Assembly (NCBI RefSeq): GCF_009601705.1
Contig: NZ_CP045687.1
Span: 2,268,001 to 2,332,000 of the forward strand
Direction: 5' to 3'
Source: Sulfolobus sp. E5-1-F
GTDB lineage: Archaea > Thermoproteota > Thermoprotei_A > Sulfolobales > Sulfolobaceae
Length of the DNA stretch: 64,000 nt
The translations under genes and the position numbers were made by a program. Below the pieces are notes generated by a model. It saw nothing but the letters and a program-made list of their open reading frames with translations. It ran no database searches and had not been told where the DNA came from. Positions 38,812 through 47,660 of the stretch are shown piece after piece (positions within the stretch are counted from its first letter, which is position 1; each line of letters begins with the position of its first letter).

Positions 38812-39081
38812 CTAAATATATTCAAGTTTTATTATCATTTTATCTTTAAAATTAATTATGTATAGATCTCCTTTTTCTGTTACCACGTCGCATTCTGATC
38901 TTTCCTTAATACACTTAATCCACATACCTTCAAAGTTAGTTCCCTCCTTCACTGTTGTTTTAGAAATTGATTGGAAAGTATTGCTTTCAGAAAAATTTGC
39001 TGCTTTCCTCACACTAACTTTAAATCCCCTAATTGAAGGATTTTGCAATATGCTTTTTATATCCTCAAGTTTGAAACTCAT
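38812..39081 (-). CDS. Small conserved-looking protein of unknown function
   Basis: The 89-residue product starts MSFKLEDIKSILQNPSIRGF and contains SECDVVTEKGDLYIINFKDKMIIKLEY. It looks like a small alpha/beta cytoplasmic protein with two cysteines. CTTATAAG about 20 bases upstream serves as TATA box, so the ATG at 39081 is leaderless. The opposite strand also has a frame here, but its peptide is Leu/Ser/Pro-rich without protein character. It abuts the DUF35 gene tail to tail with no gap. No family is recognised. Confidence 0.5.
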   Translation of the reverse strand: MSFKLEDIKSILQNPSIRGFKVSVRKAANFSESNTFQSISKTTVKEGTNFEGMWIKCIKERSECDVVTEKGDLYIINFKDKMIIKLEYI

Positions 39082-39184
39082 TTCAAATCTAAATTTCTTA
39101 TAAGAGAATATAAAGCTTATCTTGTTAACATTTTTACTTTAAAATAGTTAATAGTATTCTAAATAATAATTTCTATATCTACAA

Positions 39185-39709
39185 TTAACGTGTTAAATAG
39201 GTCGCGAAGCTTATCCCCCATATTATTTCTGGATAGACTATCATTCTCTCCAAACCGCCTGGTCCTAAAGGTCCATAATCTTTGAGAATATATAGGATCA
39301 GTGAAGCTAATGTTACTAAACCCAATATAGTCCAAAAATAATTCCTCTTAATGGAAGTAACTATGGCCCCTATCCCTCCGAAAAGAAAAGTTATTAATGC
39401 CGCAATCAAATGTGGTAGTCCAGTATTCTCCGGGAATATACCTACTAATGTTGCCCCTATCCCTACTAAAAAGATTATTGGGGAATAATTTGCCCTTAGC
39501 AATATTGATGCTATGATAACTAATAGTCCCATTACGATTATTGATGTGTTGAATATTACTGCAGTTCTTCCAACTCCTAAGTCACTAATATAATTATATT
39601 TGACCGAGTAATTTTGATATAAGATTTCTGATATTATAAAAAATAGCAAAAATTGCGATACACCTACTAATATGAGATAACCAGATGCTTTAGTTCTATT
39701 AAGAATCAT
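39185..39709 (-). CDS. DUF998-family membrane protein
   Basis: This 174-residue protein has six hydrophobic helices with the DUF998-type loop NYISDLGVGRTAVIFN after helix 1 and GIFPENTGLPHLIAALITF in the middle. Helices 1-2 are joined by YNYISDLG, the conserved family block. No biochemical role is known for the family. It is transcribed leftward after the methyltransferase gene, with a 37-bp gap, and might be cotranscribed with it. Confidence 0.75.
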   Translation of the reverse strand: MILNRTKASGYLILVGVSQFLLFFIISEILYQNYSVKYNYISDLGVGRTAVIFNTSIIVMGLLVIIASILLRANYSPIIFLVGIGATLVGIFPENTGLPHLIAALITFLFGGIGAIVTSIKRNYFWTILGLVTLASLILYILKDYGPLGPGGLERMIVYPEIIWGISFATYLTR

Positions 39710-39746
39710 CAGTATTTTTTGTACATTATTAAACTTAAATATTTAT

Positions 39747-40370
39747 CTATTTCCAACTCTTAATTATAATCCCAAGACCTCCAGCCTCGTTTGTTAACTT
39801 ATATAATTTTACGCCTTTCTGTTTAGCGAAGTAATAAGGAGCTTTAGTGAAATCTAGGTTATCTATAAGCAACACTCCACCATTTCTCAAGTAGTCCCAC
39901 ACGATATTTAGTTCAAATGTTACGTTCTCAAACGTATGCTCGCTATCGTGAAGGAAAATATCAACCTTACCTAACCTCTTTAATAGATCAGGCAAGATAT
40001 CTCTGCTCCTTCCGATATATAACTTCCATTTACTCCTTAACTGTTCTTGTACTAGAAATCCTACTTGCTTTCCATTCTCCAAAGTCTCCCTTACATCAAT
40101 GGAGTATAGCGTACCCTTCTCTAAAGCAGAGAGGATTATTGTACTTGATACACCTGGAGCAACACCAGTTTCAATTACTATGTCTGGATTGTAGTATTTT
40201 ATTATAGAATATAGAATATACCTCTTGGTTTCGCTTAGTGCGTATCTAAAATCGTTCCCTAGAGCCCTCTTAATCTCATTGTTTATTTCTTCAGCTTCAT
40301 CCCAGTACTTGTTGAGATCCACATTAAATATTTCCTTTAGAGCTTTGGATATCGATTCCGAGTTCCTCAT
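39747..40370 (-). CDS. SAM-dependent methyltransferase (class I, Methyltransf_24-like)
   Basis: The 207-residue protein has the SAM-binding motif I VIETGVAPGVSSTIIL (about 60-75), motif II LYSIDVRE, an IFLHDSEHTFENVTFEL acidic block and GGVLLIDNLDF. The pattern fits small class I methyltransferases related to cephalosporin-hydroxylase/FkbM-like groups. The acceptor is unknown. The HDSEHT block suggests a metal-assisted O-methyltransfer, but this is only inference. It is a cytoplasmic protein. Its ATG (40370) lies 50 bases downstream of the end of tatC. Confidence 0.7.
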   Translation of the reverse strand: MRNSESISKALKEIFNVDLNKYWDEAEEINNEIKRALGNDFRYALSETKRYILYSIIKYYNPDIVIETGVAPGVSSTIILSALEKGTLYSIDVRETLENGKQVGFLVQEQLRSKWKLYIGRSRDILPDLLKRLGKVDIFLHDSEHTFENVTFELNIVWDYLRNGGVLLIDNLDFTKAPYYFAKQKGVKLYKLTNEAGGLGIIIKSWK

Positions 40371-40420
40371 ACTGATATTTATCTTTAATGATGATTATAA
40401 AGATAACTACTATTTGTAAC

Positions 40421-41290
40421 TTAAGATTTCCTTTTCTTCTCTATAAAGAACGAAATTCCCATTCCTAAAAAGTATAGGCTCGATAGCGATAATCCTATTA
40501 TTGTTTCCATTACTCCTCCAGTTGTTCCCGGTGAAATTATCCACGCAATAATAAATGAGACTAAAACTCCCCATCTCCAATAATTCCTCCATGTCTTAGC
40601 CTTAATTATTCTTAGGTAAGTTAAACCAATCATTATCAATGGCATCTCAAATGCTAATCCCAATGATCCCATTAATAAGAAAGTTGTAGATATGAACGAA
40701 CTTAAACTTATGGTAGGTTCTACCGCTGGACCTAAGGACTTTGTATAAAATGATATCATGTCAAACATTAAGGGGATTAATATGAAAAATGCAAACATAG
40801 ACCCAGAGAAGAAAAGCAGAAATGCAGGAATTATGGTTAGCTTAAATATTCTCTTTTCATGCTCATACAACCCCGGAGCTAAAAACGCCCAAGTTTCTCT
40901 AATTATTATGGGAAGCGTAGTCAATAACGCAAGATAGAGTGAAACATAAAGCGACGCATATAGCGGATCAAATAAGTTTATTATTATTATCTTAGTATTA
41001 GCCGGTAATTCATGATAAATAAAGAATTTGGTTACTTCTACTGCTATACTATCGTAAAATGACGGATAAGGAATTGGAATTTTTGAGATATTTATCCCAA
41101 GAAATGGTATTTGTAATGGATCTATATTAATCCACTCAATACCCATCATGAAGTAAAAGAAGAACGAGATAGCTAATGCTATTATAATTCTCCTTAGTCT
41201 TATTGCTAACTCTCTTAAATGATCTAATAATGACTTCTCTTCAAAAAAACTCTTATCTTCTTTTCCCTCCTGCTTTACTTTCTCTTCCAC
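40421..41290 (-). CDS. tatC: Twin-arginine translocase subunit TatC
   Basis: The 289-residue protein has six helices and the TatC signatures LLDHLRELAIRLRRIIIA at the N-terminus and FLAPGLYEHEKRIFKL between helices 2 and 3. TatC recognises the twin-arginine signal of folded proteins to be exported. Compared with bacterial TatC (about 250 residues) it has a longer first extracytoplasmic loop (NIDPLQIPFLGINISKIPIP). It starts at GTG 41290, ten bases after tatA, and so is in one operon with it. Confidence 0.93.
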   Translation of the reverse strand: MEEKVKQEGKEDKSFFEEKSLLDHLRELAIRLRRIIIALAISFFFYFMMGIEWINIDPLQIPFLGINISKIPIPYPSFYDSIAVEVTKFFIYHELPANTKIIIINLFDPLYASLYVSLYLALLTTLPIIIRETWAFLAPGLYEHEKRIFKLTIIPAFLLFFSGSMFAFFILIPLMFDMISFYTKSLGPAVEPTISLSSFISTTFLLMGSLGLAFEMPLIMIGLTYLRIIKAKTWRNYWRWGVLVSFIIAWIISPGTTGGVMETIIGLSLSSLYFLGMGISFFIEKKRKS

Positions 41291-41300
41291 GTTGAATACC

Positions 41301-41576
41301 TCAAGTCTTCTTACTTTGCTTCAAGGCTTCTAATTGTTTTTGTAATTCTGCTATTTTCTTCTCAAGCTCTTCTACACTTTCATTACTCCCCCTCTTTTCG
41401 ACTACGTTATTAGACATCATTTGTTGCATTTCCATCTCTGCTTCTAGTTGGCCCTTCTTGAACTCTCCCATTGACCTTCCTAAAGCCCTGAAAAGCTCTG
41501 GTATTTTAGATGATCCAAAGAAGAGTATAGCAATAACTACTAAGATTATAATTATATCTGTTGGGCTATCTATCAT
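41301..41576 (-). CDS. tatA: Twin-arginine translocase subunit TatA
   Basis: The 91-residue protein has a short N-terminal helix (IIIILVVIAILFFGSSKIPE), the FG hinge and an amphipathic helix (LFRALGRSMGEFKKGQ), then a charged coiled-coil tail (ESVEELEKKIAELQKQLEALK). This is the TatA/E layout forming the translocation pore. It is first gene of the tatA-tatC operon and starts at ATG 41576. Confidence 0.92.
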   Translation of the reverse strand: MIDSPTDIIIILVVIAILFFGSSKIPELFRALGRSMGEFKKGQLEAEMEMQQMMSNNVVEKRGSNESVEELEKKIAELQKQLEALKQSKKT

Positions 41577-41891
41577 AATTTACCCTCCCACCCTCCCTTG
41601 TATTTATATTTTATCATTTATGATTAATAAATTTTGCTACGAACCACTCTCAAACTGCTATCTGACTTCCTTCTCTTTCTTATGTTTAAGTTATTACCCT
41701 CATCCCCGCCCTAATTTTGTGATTTAAAAGTATGTTTCATTCATCTTGCCGTGAAGGGCAGGGTTTTCTACCAGTAGCGTCGTAAAATAAGGTGAAATGG
41801 TTCTACTGGGATGAAAGATACGTGAAAATCCTCTAATTAAACCTAACTTGTAAACATGATTACTTATTAGCCTCCGTTCGGATTTCTCTAT
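41577..41891. other. Divergent region between tatA and ilvD, 315 bp
   Basis: Apart from the two promoters it holds a stem-loop-rich segment at about 41700-41820 that looks like the end of an IS200/IS605-type element (separate entry). No gene is seen. Confidence 0.4.
41700..41820. mobile_element. Possible IS200/IS605-type end remnant
   Basis: Hairpins are prominent: GCC-GTGAA-GGGC (41748-41759) and a 7-bp inverted repeat CCAGTAG (41771-41777) with CTACTGG (41813-41819). The sequence CCCCGCCCT...GGGCAGGGTTTT resembles the hairpin-bearing ends of IS605-group elements in Sulfolobus. No transposase or TnpB gene is present. The assignment is by pattern only. Confidence 0.35.
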
Positions 41892-43568
41892 ATGCCAACA
41901 AAATTGAATAGTCCCTCAAGATATCATGGAGTATATAATGCTCCACATAGGGCATTTTTAAGATCTGTTGGTTTAACAGATGAAGAGATAGGTAAACCAT
42001 TAGTTGCCATAGCTACAGCATGGAGTGAAGCGGGGCCTTGTAACTTCCACACACTAACGTTAGCGAGAGTAGCTAAAGAGGGTGCAAAAGAAGCTGGTTT
42101 ATCTCCATTAGCATTTCCAACAATGGTAATTAACGATAACATTGGAATGGGATCTGAGGGAATGAGGTATAGTTTAGTTAGCAGGGACTTAATAGCAGAC
42201 ATGATAGAGGCACAATTTAATGCTCATGCATTCGATGGATTAGTGGGTATTGGAGGTTGTGATAAGACAGAGCCCGGTATATTAATGGCAATGGCTAGGT
42301 TAAATGTTCCTTCAATTTACATTTATGGCGGATCAGCTGAGCCAGGATACTTTATGGGTAAAAGGTTAACAATAGAAGACGTGCATGAGGCAATAGGTGC
42401 TTATTTAGCAAAGAGAATAACGGAAGATGAGTTATACGAAATAGAGAAAAGGGCTCATCCTACATTAGGAACTTGTTCTGGGTTATTTACAGCTAACACT
42501 ATGGCCTCAATGTCAGAGGCATTAGGAATGGCATTACCAGGGAGCGCATCACCAACTGCTACCTCATCAAGAAGGGTAATGTATGTAAGAGAAACGGGAA
42601 AAGCTTTAGGTAGTTTAATTGAAAACGGAATAAAGGCTAGGGATATATTGACTTTTGAGGCCTTTGAGAATGCGATAACAACGCTAATGGCAATGGGTGG
42701 TTCAACAAATGCAGTACTACACCTATTGGCAATAGCTTATGAGGCAGGAGTGAAATTAACCTTAGATGATTTTAATAGAATTTCCAGAAGAACACCCTAT
42801 ATTGCAAGTATGAAACCTGGTGGAGATTATGTGATGGCTGATTTAGATGAAGTTGGAGGCGTTCCAGTAGTTTTAAAGAAGCTATTAGATGCTGGACTTC
42901 TTCATGGTGATGTTTTAACAGTTACTGGAAAGACTATGAAGAAAAACCTTGAAGAATACAAGTATCCCAACGTACCCCACAGTCATATAGTTAGAGATGT
43001 CAATAATCCGATTAAGCCCAGAGGAGGTATAGTTATATTAAAGGGATCATTGGCTCCAGAAGGTGCTGTTATAAAAGTAGCTGCAACCAGCCTTGTTAAA
43101 TTTGAAGGAAAGGCTAAGGTTTACAATTCCGAGGATGACGCTTTTAAGGGTGTTCAAAGTGGGGAAGTTAGGGAAGGTGAAGTAGTAATTATAAGATATG
43201 AAGGTCCTAAGGGTGCTCCTGGGATGCCAGAAATGTTAAGAGTTACAGCAGCAATCATGGGAGCAAGTTTGAATAACGTTGCCTTAGTTACTGATGGTAG
43301 ATTTTCAGGGGCAACTAGGGGGCCAATGGTAGGTCATGTAGCACCAGAGGCAATGGTAGGCGGGCCGATTGCAATAGTTGAAGATGGGGATACTGTAATA
43401 ATTGATGTTGAAAACGAAAGGTTGGACTTAAAGTTACCTGAGGAGGAGATAAAGAATAGACTAAAGAAATGGTCTCCCCCACAGCCTAGGTATAAATCTG
43501 GACTATTGGCGAAATATGCTTCTCTAGTCTCGCAAGCTTCTATGGGTGCTGTAACTAAACCTGTATAA
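41892..43568 (+). CDS. ilvD: Dihydroxy-acid dehydratase
   Basis: This 558-residue enzyme dehydrates 2,3-dihydroxy acids in valine/isoleucine synthesis. The Sulfolobus protein is also known to act on gluconate-type sugar acids. It has the Fe-S ligand motifs GGCDKTEPG and [27 protein letters not shown]-type context, and the C-terminal [11 protein letters not shown] and [21 protein letters not shown]. Full length with no gaps. It starts at ATG 41892 and is followed 30 bases later by the carboxypeptidase gene, so the two may share a transcript. Confidence 0.94.
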   Translation: MPTKLNSPSRYHGVYNAPHRAFLRSVGLTDEEIGKPLVAIATAWSEAGPCNFHTLTLARVAKEGAKEAGLSPLAFPTMVINDNIGMGSEGMRYSLVSRDLIADMIEAQFNAHAFDGLVGIGGCDKTEPGILMAMARLNVPSIYIYGGSAEPGYFMGKRLTIEDVHEAIGAYLAKRITEDELYEIEKRAHPTLGTCSGLFTANTMASMSEALGMALPGSASPTATSSRRVMYVRETGKALGSLIENGIKARDILTFEAFENAITTLMAMGGSTNAVLHLLAIAYEAGVKLTLDDFNRISRRTPYIASMKPGGDYVMADLDEVGGVPVVLKKLLDAGLLHGDVLTVTGKTMKKNLEEYKYPNVPHSHIVRDVNNPIKPRGGIVILKGSLAPEGAVIKVAATSLVKFEGKAKVYNSEDDAFKGVQSGEVREGEVVIIRYEGPKGAPGMPEMLRVTAAIMGASLNNVALVTDGRFSGATRGPMVGHVAPEAMVGGPIAIVEDGDTVIIDVENERLDLKLPEEEIKNRLKKWSPPQPRYKSGLLAKYASLVSQASMGAVTKPV

Positions 43569-43598
43569 TTTTTTATTTGTTTTCCTATATCCTAATTT

Positions 43599-45002
43599 AT
43601 GTATGAAGATATTTGGGCAATTGAGCACGCAATAAGTTTACTGGATTGGGATATTCAAACTTACATGCCCCAATCTGGAATTGAGGCAAGAGGAGAGGCT
43701 TTAGCAAGGTTAAGTAACTTGAGAAGGAAACTATTATTAAGTATTAGAAGTAATGTGGAGAAGTTAGAGCCTAAAAATGACGTTGAAAGAGGCTTAAAAC
43801 GAGTATTAGATAGGGAATATAAGTATTATGATGCTGTACCAGAAGAATTAGAAATGAAACTTCGCAGAATAACATCAGAAGCTACAGTAGTTTGGAGAAA
43901 TGCTAAAGCTAAGGGAGATTTTAACACTTTTAGACCTTATTTAGAGCAAATAGTTGAAATCGAGAGAGAGATAGCGAATAGATTAGGCTATAAAGATCAT
44001 CCATATAGCGCTCTCTTGGATATGTATGAGGAAGGATTTACTGTTTCCGATGCAGATAGCGTATTTAATCAATTACTACCCAATTTGTCAAAGATTCTTG
44101 ACAAAGTCGATGATAAGTTTACTAGAAAGTATCATTTTGAAGATGATAGATACGATGTTTTTCAAATGAGTAAAATTATAGAGAAGATAGCTTATGACGT
44201 ACTAAAGATGCCTAGGGATAGATTTAGGATTGACGTTTCTCCTCATCCCTTCACTACCTCAATGAGTAGAAACGATGTTAGAATAACAGTTAGGTATGAA
44301 GGGTATGATTTTAAGAGAGTCTTATATTCTCTAATACATGAAAGTGGTCATGCAATATATGAGTTACAAATAGACCCAAGCTTAGAATACTCTCCTCTAT
44401 CCAGAGCTCCTTCCATGGGTCTTCATGAATCGCAGTCCAGATTTTGGGAGAACATAGTGGGAAGAAGCTATGAGTTCGTTAAGACTATTTATCCCTTGCT
44501 TAGCGTTAAAGACAGTGTTGATGATGTATATTACTACGTTAATGGGGTAAAAAGGCAACCAATAAGGGTTGATGCAGACGAAGTCACATATAACTTTCAT
44601 ATAGCAATCAGATATGAAATTGAAAAGAAGGCAATAGAGGGTAGTTTAGAGGTTAACGAGTTCCCCTCACTATTTAATGACTTGATGGATAAATATCTGA
44701 ATATAAGACCTAAAAATGATGGAGAGGGAGTTTTACAAGACGTTCATTGGAGTCAAGGCTCTTTCGGATATTTTCCAACTTACACATTAGGGAATGTTAT
44801 AGCTGGTATGGTTTACTATCACATGAAGAGGGAGGTTGGTTTTGATATTAGTAATGTGGAGAAGATGAAGGAATGGCTAAGGGAGAAAATTCATAAATAT
44901 GGAGCTATATATTCAGTAAAGGAGTTGCAAATGAGGTCATTTGGTGAGACGTATAACCCATCTAGACTATTAGATTATTTGAAAGAAAAATATAATGCAT
45001 GA
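43599..45002 (+). CDS. M32 (Taq-type) metallocarboxypeptidase
   Basis: The 467-residue protein has the zinc motif HESGH (247-251) and downstream [11 protein letters not shown] with the third ligand region. [19 protein letters not shown] and [23 protein letters not shown] are family signatures. It removes C-terminal amino acids from peptides in the cytoplasm. Typical M32 enzymes are about 500 residues; here the first helix is shorter, starting almost at [13 protein letters not shown]. No earlier in-frame start is apparent within the 30-bp gap after ilvD. Catalytic residues look complete. Confidence 0.9.
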   Translation: MYEDIWAIEHAISLLDWDIQTYMPQSGIEARGEALARLSNLRRKLLLSIRSNVEKLEPKNDVERGLKRVLDREYKYYDAVPEELEMKLRRITSEATVVWRNAKAKGDFNTFRPYLEQIVEIEREIANRLGYKDHPYSALLDMYEEGFTVSDADSVFNQLLPNLSKILDKVDDKFTRKYHFEDDRYDVFQMSKIIEKIAYDVLKMPRDRFRIDVSPHPFTTSMSRNDVRITVRYEGYDFKRVLYSLIHESGHAIYELQIDPSLEYSPLSRAPSMGLHESQSRFWENIVGRSYEFVKTIYPLLSVKDSVDDVYYYVNGVKRQPIRVDADEVTYNFHIAIRYEIEKKAIEGSLEVNEFPSLFNDLMDKYLNIRPKNDGEGVLQDVHWSQGSFGYFPTYTLGNVIAGMVYYHMKREVGFDISNVEKMKEWLREKIHKYGAIYSVKELQMRSFGETYNPSRLLDYLKEKYNA

Positions 45003-45099
45003 TGTGAAATCTCTCCCTGAACGATGAAGAACTGGGTCCTTACTGAAAAAATCTTAACTTAGATATATTATTTTTTCCCATTTATGTTTAATTTGGTTT

Positions 45100-45660
45100 T
45101 TAGTCATCTTGCTCATTATCATCTTCATGATGATCCTTTCCATTATCTTCATGATTTTTCTTTCCATGTTCTGTAGCTTGTGTCTGTACTTCTTGTTGCT
45201 CTCCTCCATATTTTACTATTAAGAATGGAACATTACTAACTGACTTTGCCTCGGGGTTTTGTGATACTAGATAAGATATTTTAATGTTTACCGTATAAGT
45301 GCCCTTGTTGAGGTATAATGTGTAGTGATCTGTTCCGTGTAGAGATAATGTAAAGGTGTTATTGGCAATGCGAATTGTAACGTTAAATTGAGAGAACACG
45401 TCTTCTAGTATATCCTCTTTTAATTTTATGGTATAAGTGCCATTAGCGGAAACAGTAAGAGTAGCGTTTTCTGTCAATGTACCCTTTTGCCCAGCACTTA
45501 AATTTGCTAAATTGAAGGAGGCTAGAGTAGTTTGTATAGTTGGTGAGGTAACGTTATAGCTTATAGTTCCTAAACTTCCGCTTATTTCTTGTCCAATTAC
45601 TACTCCACCTATTAATATTGTGCCTAATAATAGACCGAGCAAGAGTAGTTTGTTCACCAT
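45100..45660 (-). CDS. Secreted protein with beta-rich domain and His/Asp-rich tail
   Basis: The 186-residue product has an N-terminal hydrophobic signal (KLLLLGLLLGTILIGGVVIG), a beta-rich domain with repeated N-x-S/T sites, and a strongly charged tail from about residue 160 (HGKKNHEDNGKDHHEDD). The tail could bind metal ions outside the cell. There is no second membrane helix, so it is either released or held by the uncleaved signal. GGTGA before ATG 45660 is the ribosome site. It lies just downstream of a membrane-bound regulator gene on the same strand, which may control it. Confidence 0.5.
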   Translation of the reverse strand: MVNKLLLLGLLLGTILIGGVVIGQEISGSLGTISYNVTSPTIQTTLASFNLANLSAGQKGTLTENATLTVSANGTYTIKLKEDILEDVFSQFNVTIRIANNTFTLSLHGTDHYTLYLNKGTYTVNIKISYLVSQNPEAKSVSNVPFLIVKYGGEQQEVQTQATEHGKKNHEDNGKDHHEDDNEQDD

Positions 45661-45723
45661 TTCACCTAACGTTATATCGTAAGTTCATCCTTTTAAGGAA
45701 AACGTGCCGAAACAATGAAACAG

Positions 45724-46515
45724 TTATTTTTTATCACTTTTTACGACATATCTAATCTTACCTTCCTCTCTTATCTCCTCTATATATCCTAGCTTAACTA
45801 ACTTCTTAACTCTCCTATATGCGGTAGATTTAGGTAAACCGGTCTGTCTCACTATTTCAGCTAACGTATTGGTACCCATTTTTATCGCCTCTAACACGAT
45901 AGTATCCCTTTCATCCAACACCTCTGGGACGAAATCTACACTTTCCTCTTCCTCCTTAATTTCTACGCTTTTTCTCCTTAACAGGAATAGAATTAGTGTT
46001 ATCAAGGCTGCATCGCTACCTATCAAGCCCCCTATTATTATAGGAAGTTCTATTTCATTTTGGGTTGTAGATATATGGGAAGAAAAGGTATAGAGCAAAA
46101 TCACGTTATTCGTGTTAATAAAAGTAATATTATAATTATTGCCTATAATATTAAAACTATAGGGTTGCGGAGAAATATAACTGATTGATGAGTTAAGAGG
46201 CAGATAAACATTGATTGTAGCATTATAGTGCTCATTAATTTGGATAACCCCCTTAGGTAATATGGCATTGTAGTAAATGAAGACAGTAGTATTAGTAGTA
46301 GTAGGAGTAAGATACAATATATTTCCAGACAAGTTGTATTTAGCTCCAATGACCTTAAGATTCGTTATATTATGCCCTATTAGGACAAATTGATTGACGT
46401 TTCCACTAAGTTCAGCCTCCACAGTACCGTTATAGTAGATGTTCAAGACTGAGGAGTGTGAAATGATTACTGGAACTGTTATCAATGGTAAGAGTAATAA
46501 TAGCAAAATCTTCAT
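45724..46515 (-). CDS. Membrane-spanning one-component regulator: extracellular sensor, TM helix, cytoplasmic winged HTH
   Basis: This 263-residue protein has a signal/first helix (residues about 2-18), a glycosylation-rich beta domain outside the cell (about 20-160), one membrane helix (IIIGGLIGSDAALITLILFLL) and a cytoplasmic winged helix at the C-terminus (RDTIVLEAIKMGTNTLAEIV, QTGLPKSTAYRRVKKLVKLG). This places DNA-binding and sensing on opposite sides of the membrane. I start at ATG 46515; the in-frame TTG one codon earlier is less likely. The neighbour at 45660 is a plausible target. Family naming beyond MarR/TrmB-like HTH is not possible. Confidence 0.65.
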   Translation of the reverse strand: MKILLLLLLPLITVPVIISHSSVLNIYYNGTVEAELSGNVNQFVLIGHNITNLKVIGAKYNLSGNILYLTPTTTNTTVFIYYNAILPKGVIQINEHYNATINVYLPLNSSISYISPQPYSFNIIGNNYNITFINTNNVILLYTFSSHISTTQNEIELPIIIGGLIGSDAALITLILFLLRRKSVEIKEEEESVDFVPEVLDERDTIVLEAIKMGTNTLAEIVRQTGLPKSTAYRRVKKLVKLGYIEEIREEGKIRYVVKSDKK

Positions 46516-46696
46516 CAAACTTAACTAAATATTAACAAGTTTATTAGCTTAGCGATTGCTATATATGGTGTTAATTTACTCCTTGTCGTTTAGAGTTTAA
46601 AGTCTTTACCTTATTTTTTACTCCGGAAGATATATTCCAAAAAATCTTTCCTCATGGTTCAATTCACATAAAGACCTTAAAGATTTTTAATATTAG

Positions 46697-46770
46697 TCCT
46701 CAGCCCTAGGGTTTCGCCAAAATCGTGGGCAAAACCCGTATGATCATGCCCTGCCTCATTAGCGGGTGAC
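46697..46770. mobile_element. Possible IS200/IS605-type end remnant with two hairpins
   Basis: GGGTTTcGCC (46709-46718) pairs with GGCaAAACCC (46728-46737) through one mismatch. A second stem is CCTGC (46750-46754) with GCGGG (46762-46766). Such paired hairpins and the GC-rich sequence stand out from the AT-rich surroundings and resemble ends of IS200/IS605 elements. No transposase gene is present. It shares a GGCAGGG/CCCTGCC core with the segment at 41756. Confidence 0.35.
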
Positions 46771-46831
46771 CTATATTTCATTCGATCTCTGTAATATAGT
46801 ATTTTGCCTTTTATATTTATTTGATTAATTT

Positions 46832-46849
46832 TGTATGATACTTCATACA
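46832..46849. promoter_or_regulatory. 7-bp inverted repeat, possible operator
   Basis: TGTATGA (46832-46838) and TCATACA (46843-46849) are perfect inverted arms around TACT. It is about 130 bases before GTG 46976 and 317 before the leftward regulator gene. It could be a binding site for the HTH regulator encoded next door or a small hairpin. Confidence 0.3.
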
Positions 46850-46975
46850 GCTAATATATCTCGTTTTGGTTACTTGATTTATTACACTTTGACGTAAATG
46901 CGTTACTCCAAATTACATGGTTTCACAGTTTCATGGAACCAAGGTTTATATGGAATGCTTAACTAATTATTAATC

Positions 46976-47611
46976 GTGGATAGACAAACACTCTTGGTAG
47001 GCTTAGTAATAGTTACGTTAATTGTAAATGTAATCTTAGGTATAGAACTTTATTATACACTACACAATAAGCCTATCCAGCCAGTAGGTGGGATTCCAAT
47101 AAATGTTTCCACAGTTCAAATAATTTCTCAATCTAGCTCAACTGTAACTAACAAAACATCTGAGACTACGGGTTCAACTGCAACCTCTACTAACTCTGCA
47201 TCTTCAACTATCACCAAACAACCTCAGACCTATTCATTTTCTTTTAAGGCTAAATTTGAGATACACGTTAAAGACCATGGAATATATGTGGTTGGTATCA
47301 AACCTAACACAACGTTTGCTCAACTGTATGTTATCCTCTATTTCGAAGATGGCCAAGTCGTTACGTTAAATCTTAACCAAACCTACGCAAATGTAACGAT
47401 GAAGGAGGATGATGTGAAGATAACCGCTTACATTTATGGTAAGAGTTATGAGAATTTAACTCCACAACAAATACTTAATGATATAGGTCTTTATTTTAAA
47501 TTTATAGCTAAATCAACAAATAATAGTAATAATGAAGGTTCAGACGAATTTATATTATTTTATGATAAAAGTTTTATTCAGAAATTTTTTAAGATTCAAC
47601 TCGTTTCATGA
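46976..47611 (+). CDS. Membrane-anchored extracellular protein with Ser/Thr stalk
   Basis: The 211-residue product has an N-terminal membrane anchor (TLLVGLVIVTLIVNVILGIEL), a Ser/Thr-rich stretch of about 45 residues likely to be glycosylated, and a beta-rich domain (YSFSFKAKFEIHVKDHGIYVV). It starts at GTG 46976 behind a TATA-like TTTATAT. The next gene, 49 bases on, also encodes a Ser/Thr-stalk surface protein, so they may act together. No family is recognised. Confidence 0.5.
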   Translation: MDRQTLLVGLVIVTLIVNVILGIELYYTLHNKPIQPVGGIPINVSTVQIISQSSSTVTNKTSETTGSTATSTNSASSTITKQPQTYSFSFKAKFEIHVKDHGIYVVGIKPNTTFAQLYVILYFEDGQVVTLNLNQTYANVTMKEDDVKITAYIYGKSYENLTPQQILNDIGLYFKFIAKSTNNSNNEGSDEFILFYDKSFIQKFFKIQLVS

Positions 47612-47660
47612 AAGCGGAACAACATAACCCTTATAAAGGGGAAACTTCATACTACCTCAC

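Larger units (their letters stand above)
46519..46975. other. Intergenic region with hairpin-rich remnant and palindrome, 457 bp
   Basis: Holds an IS200/IS605-end-like structure at 46697-46770 and a 7-bp-arm palindrome at 46832-46849 (both listed). GGTTTATATGG near 46944 is the probable TATA box of the gene starting at GTG 46976. No coding remnant is seen. Confidence 0.4.

Noticed and set aside
38858-39103. Plus-strand frame of 81 codons opposite the small gene at 38812-39081
   Set aside because: The minus-strand frame has a leaderless TATA promoter and a balanced charged sequence; the plus-strand peptide does not look like a folded protein.
40410-40592. Minus-strand frame of 60 codons overlapping the end of tatC
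   Set aside because: It is another frame of the same strand inside tatC, which has clear family motifs.
41811-41835. C-box-like GGGATGAAAG downstream of the inverted repeat
   Set aside because: No D box follows in the expected range; the stem-loops are better explained as mobile-element ends.
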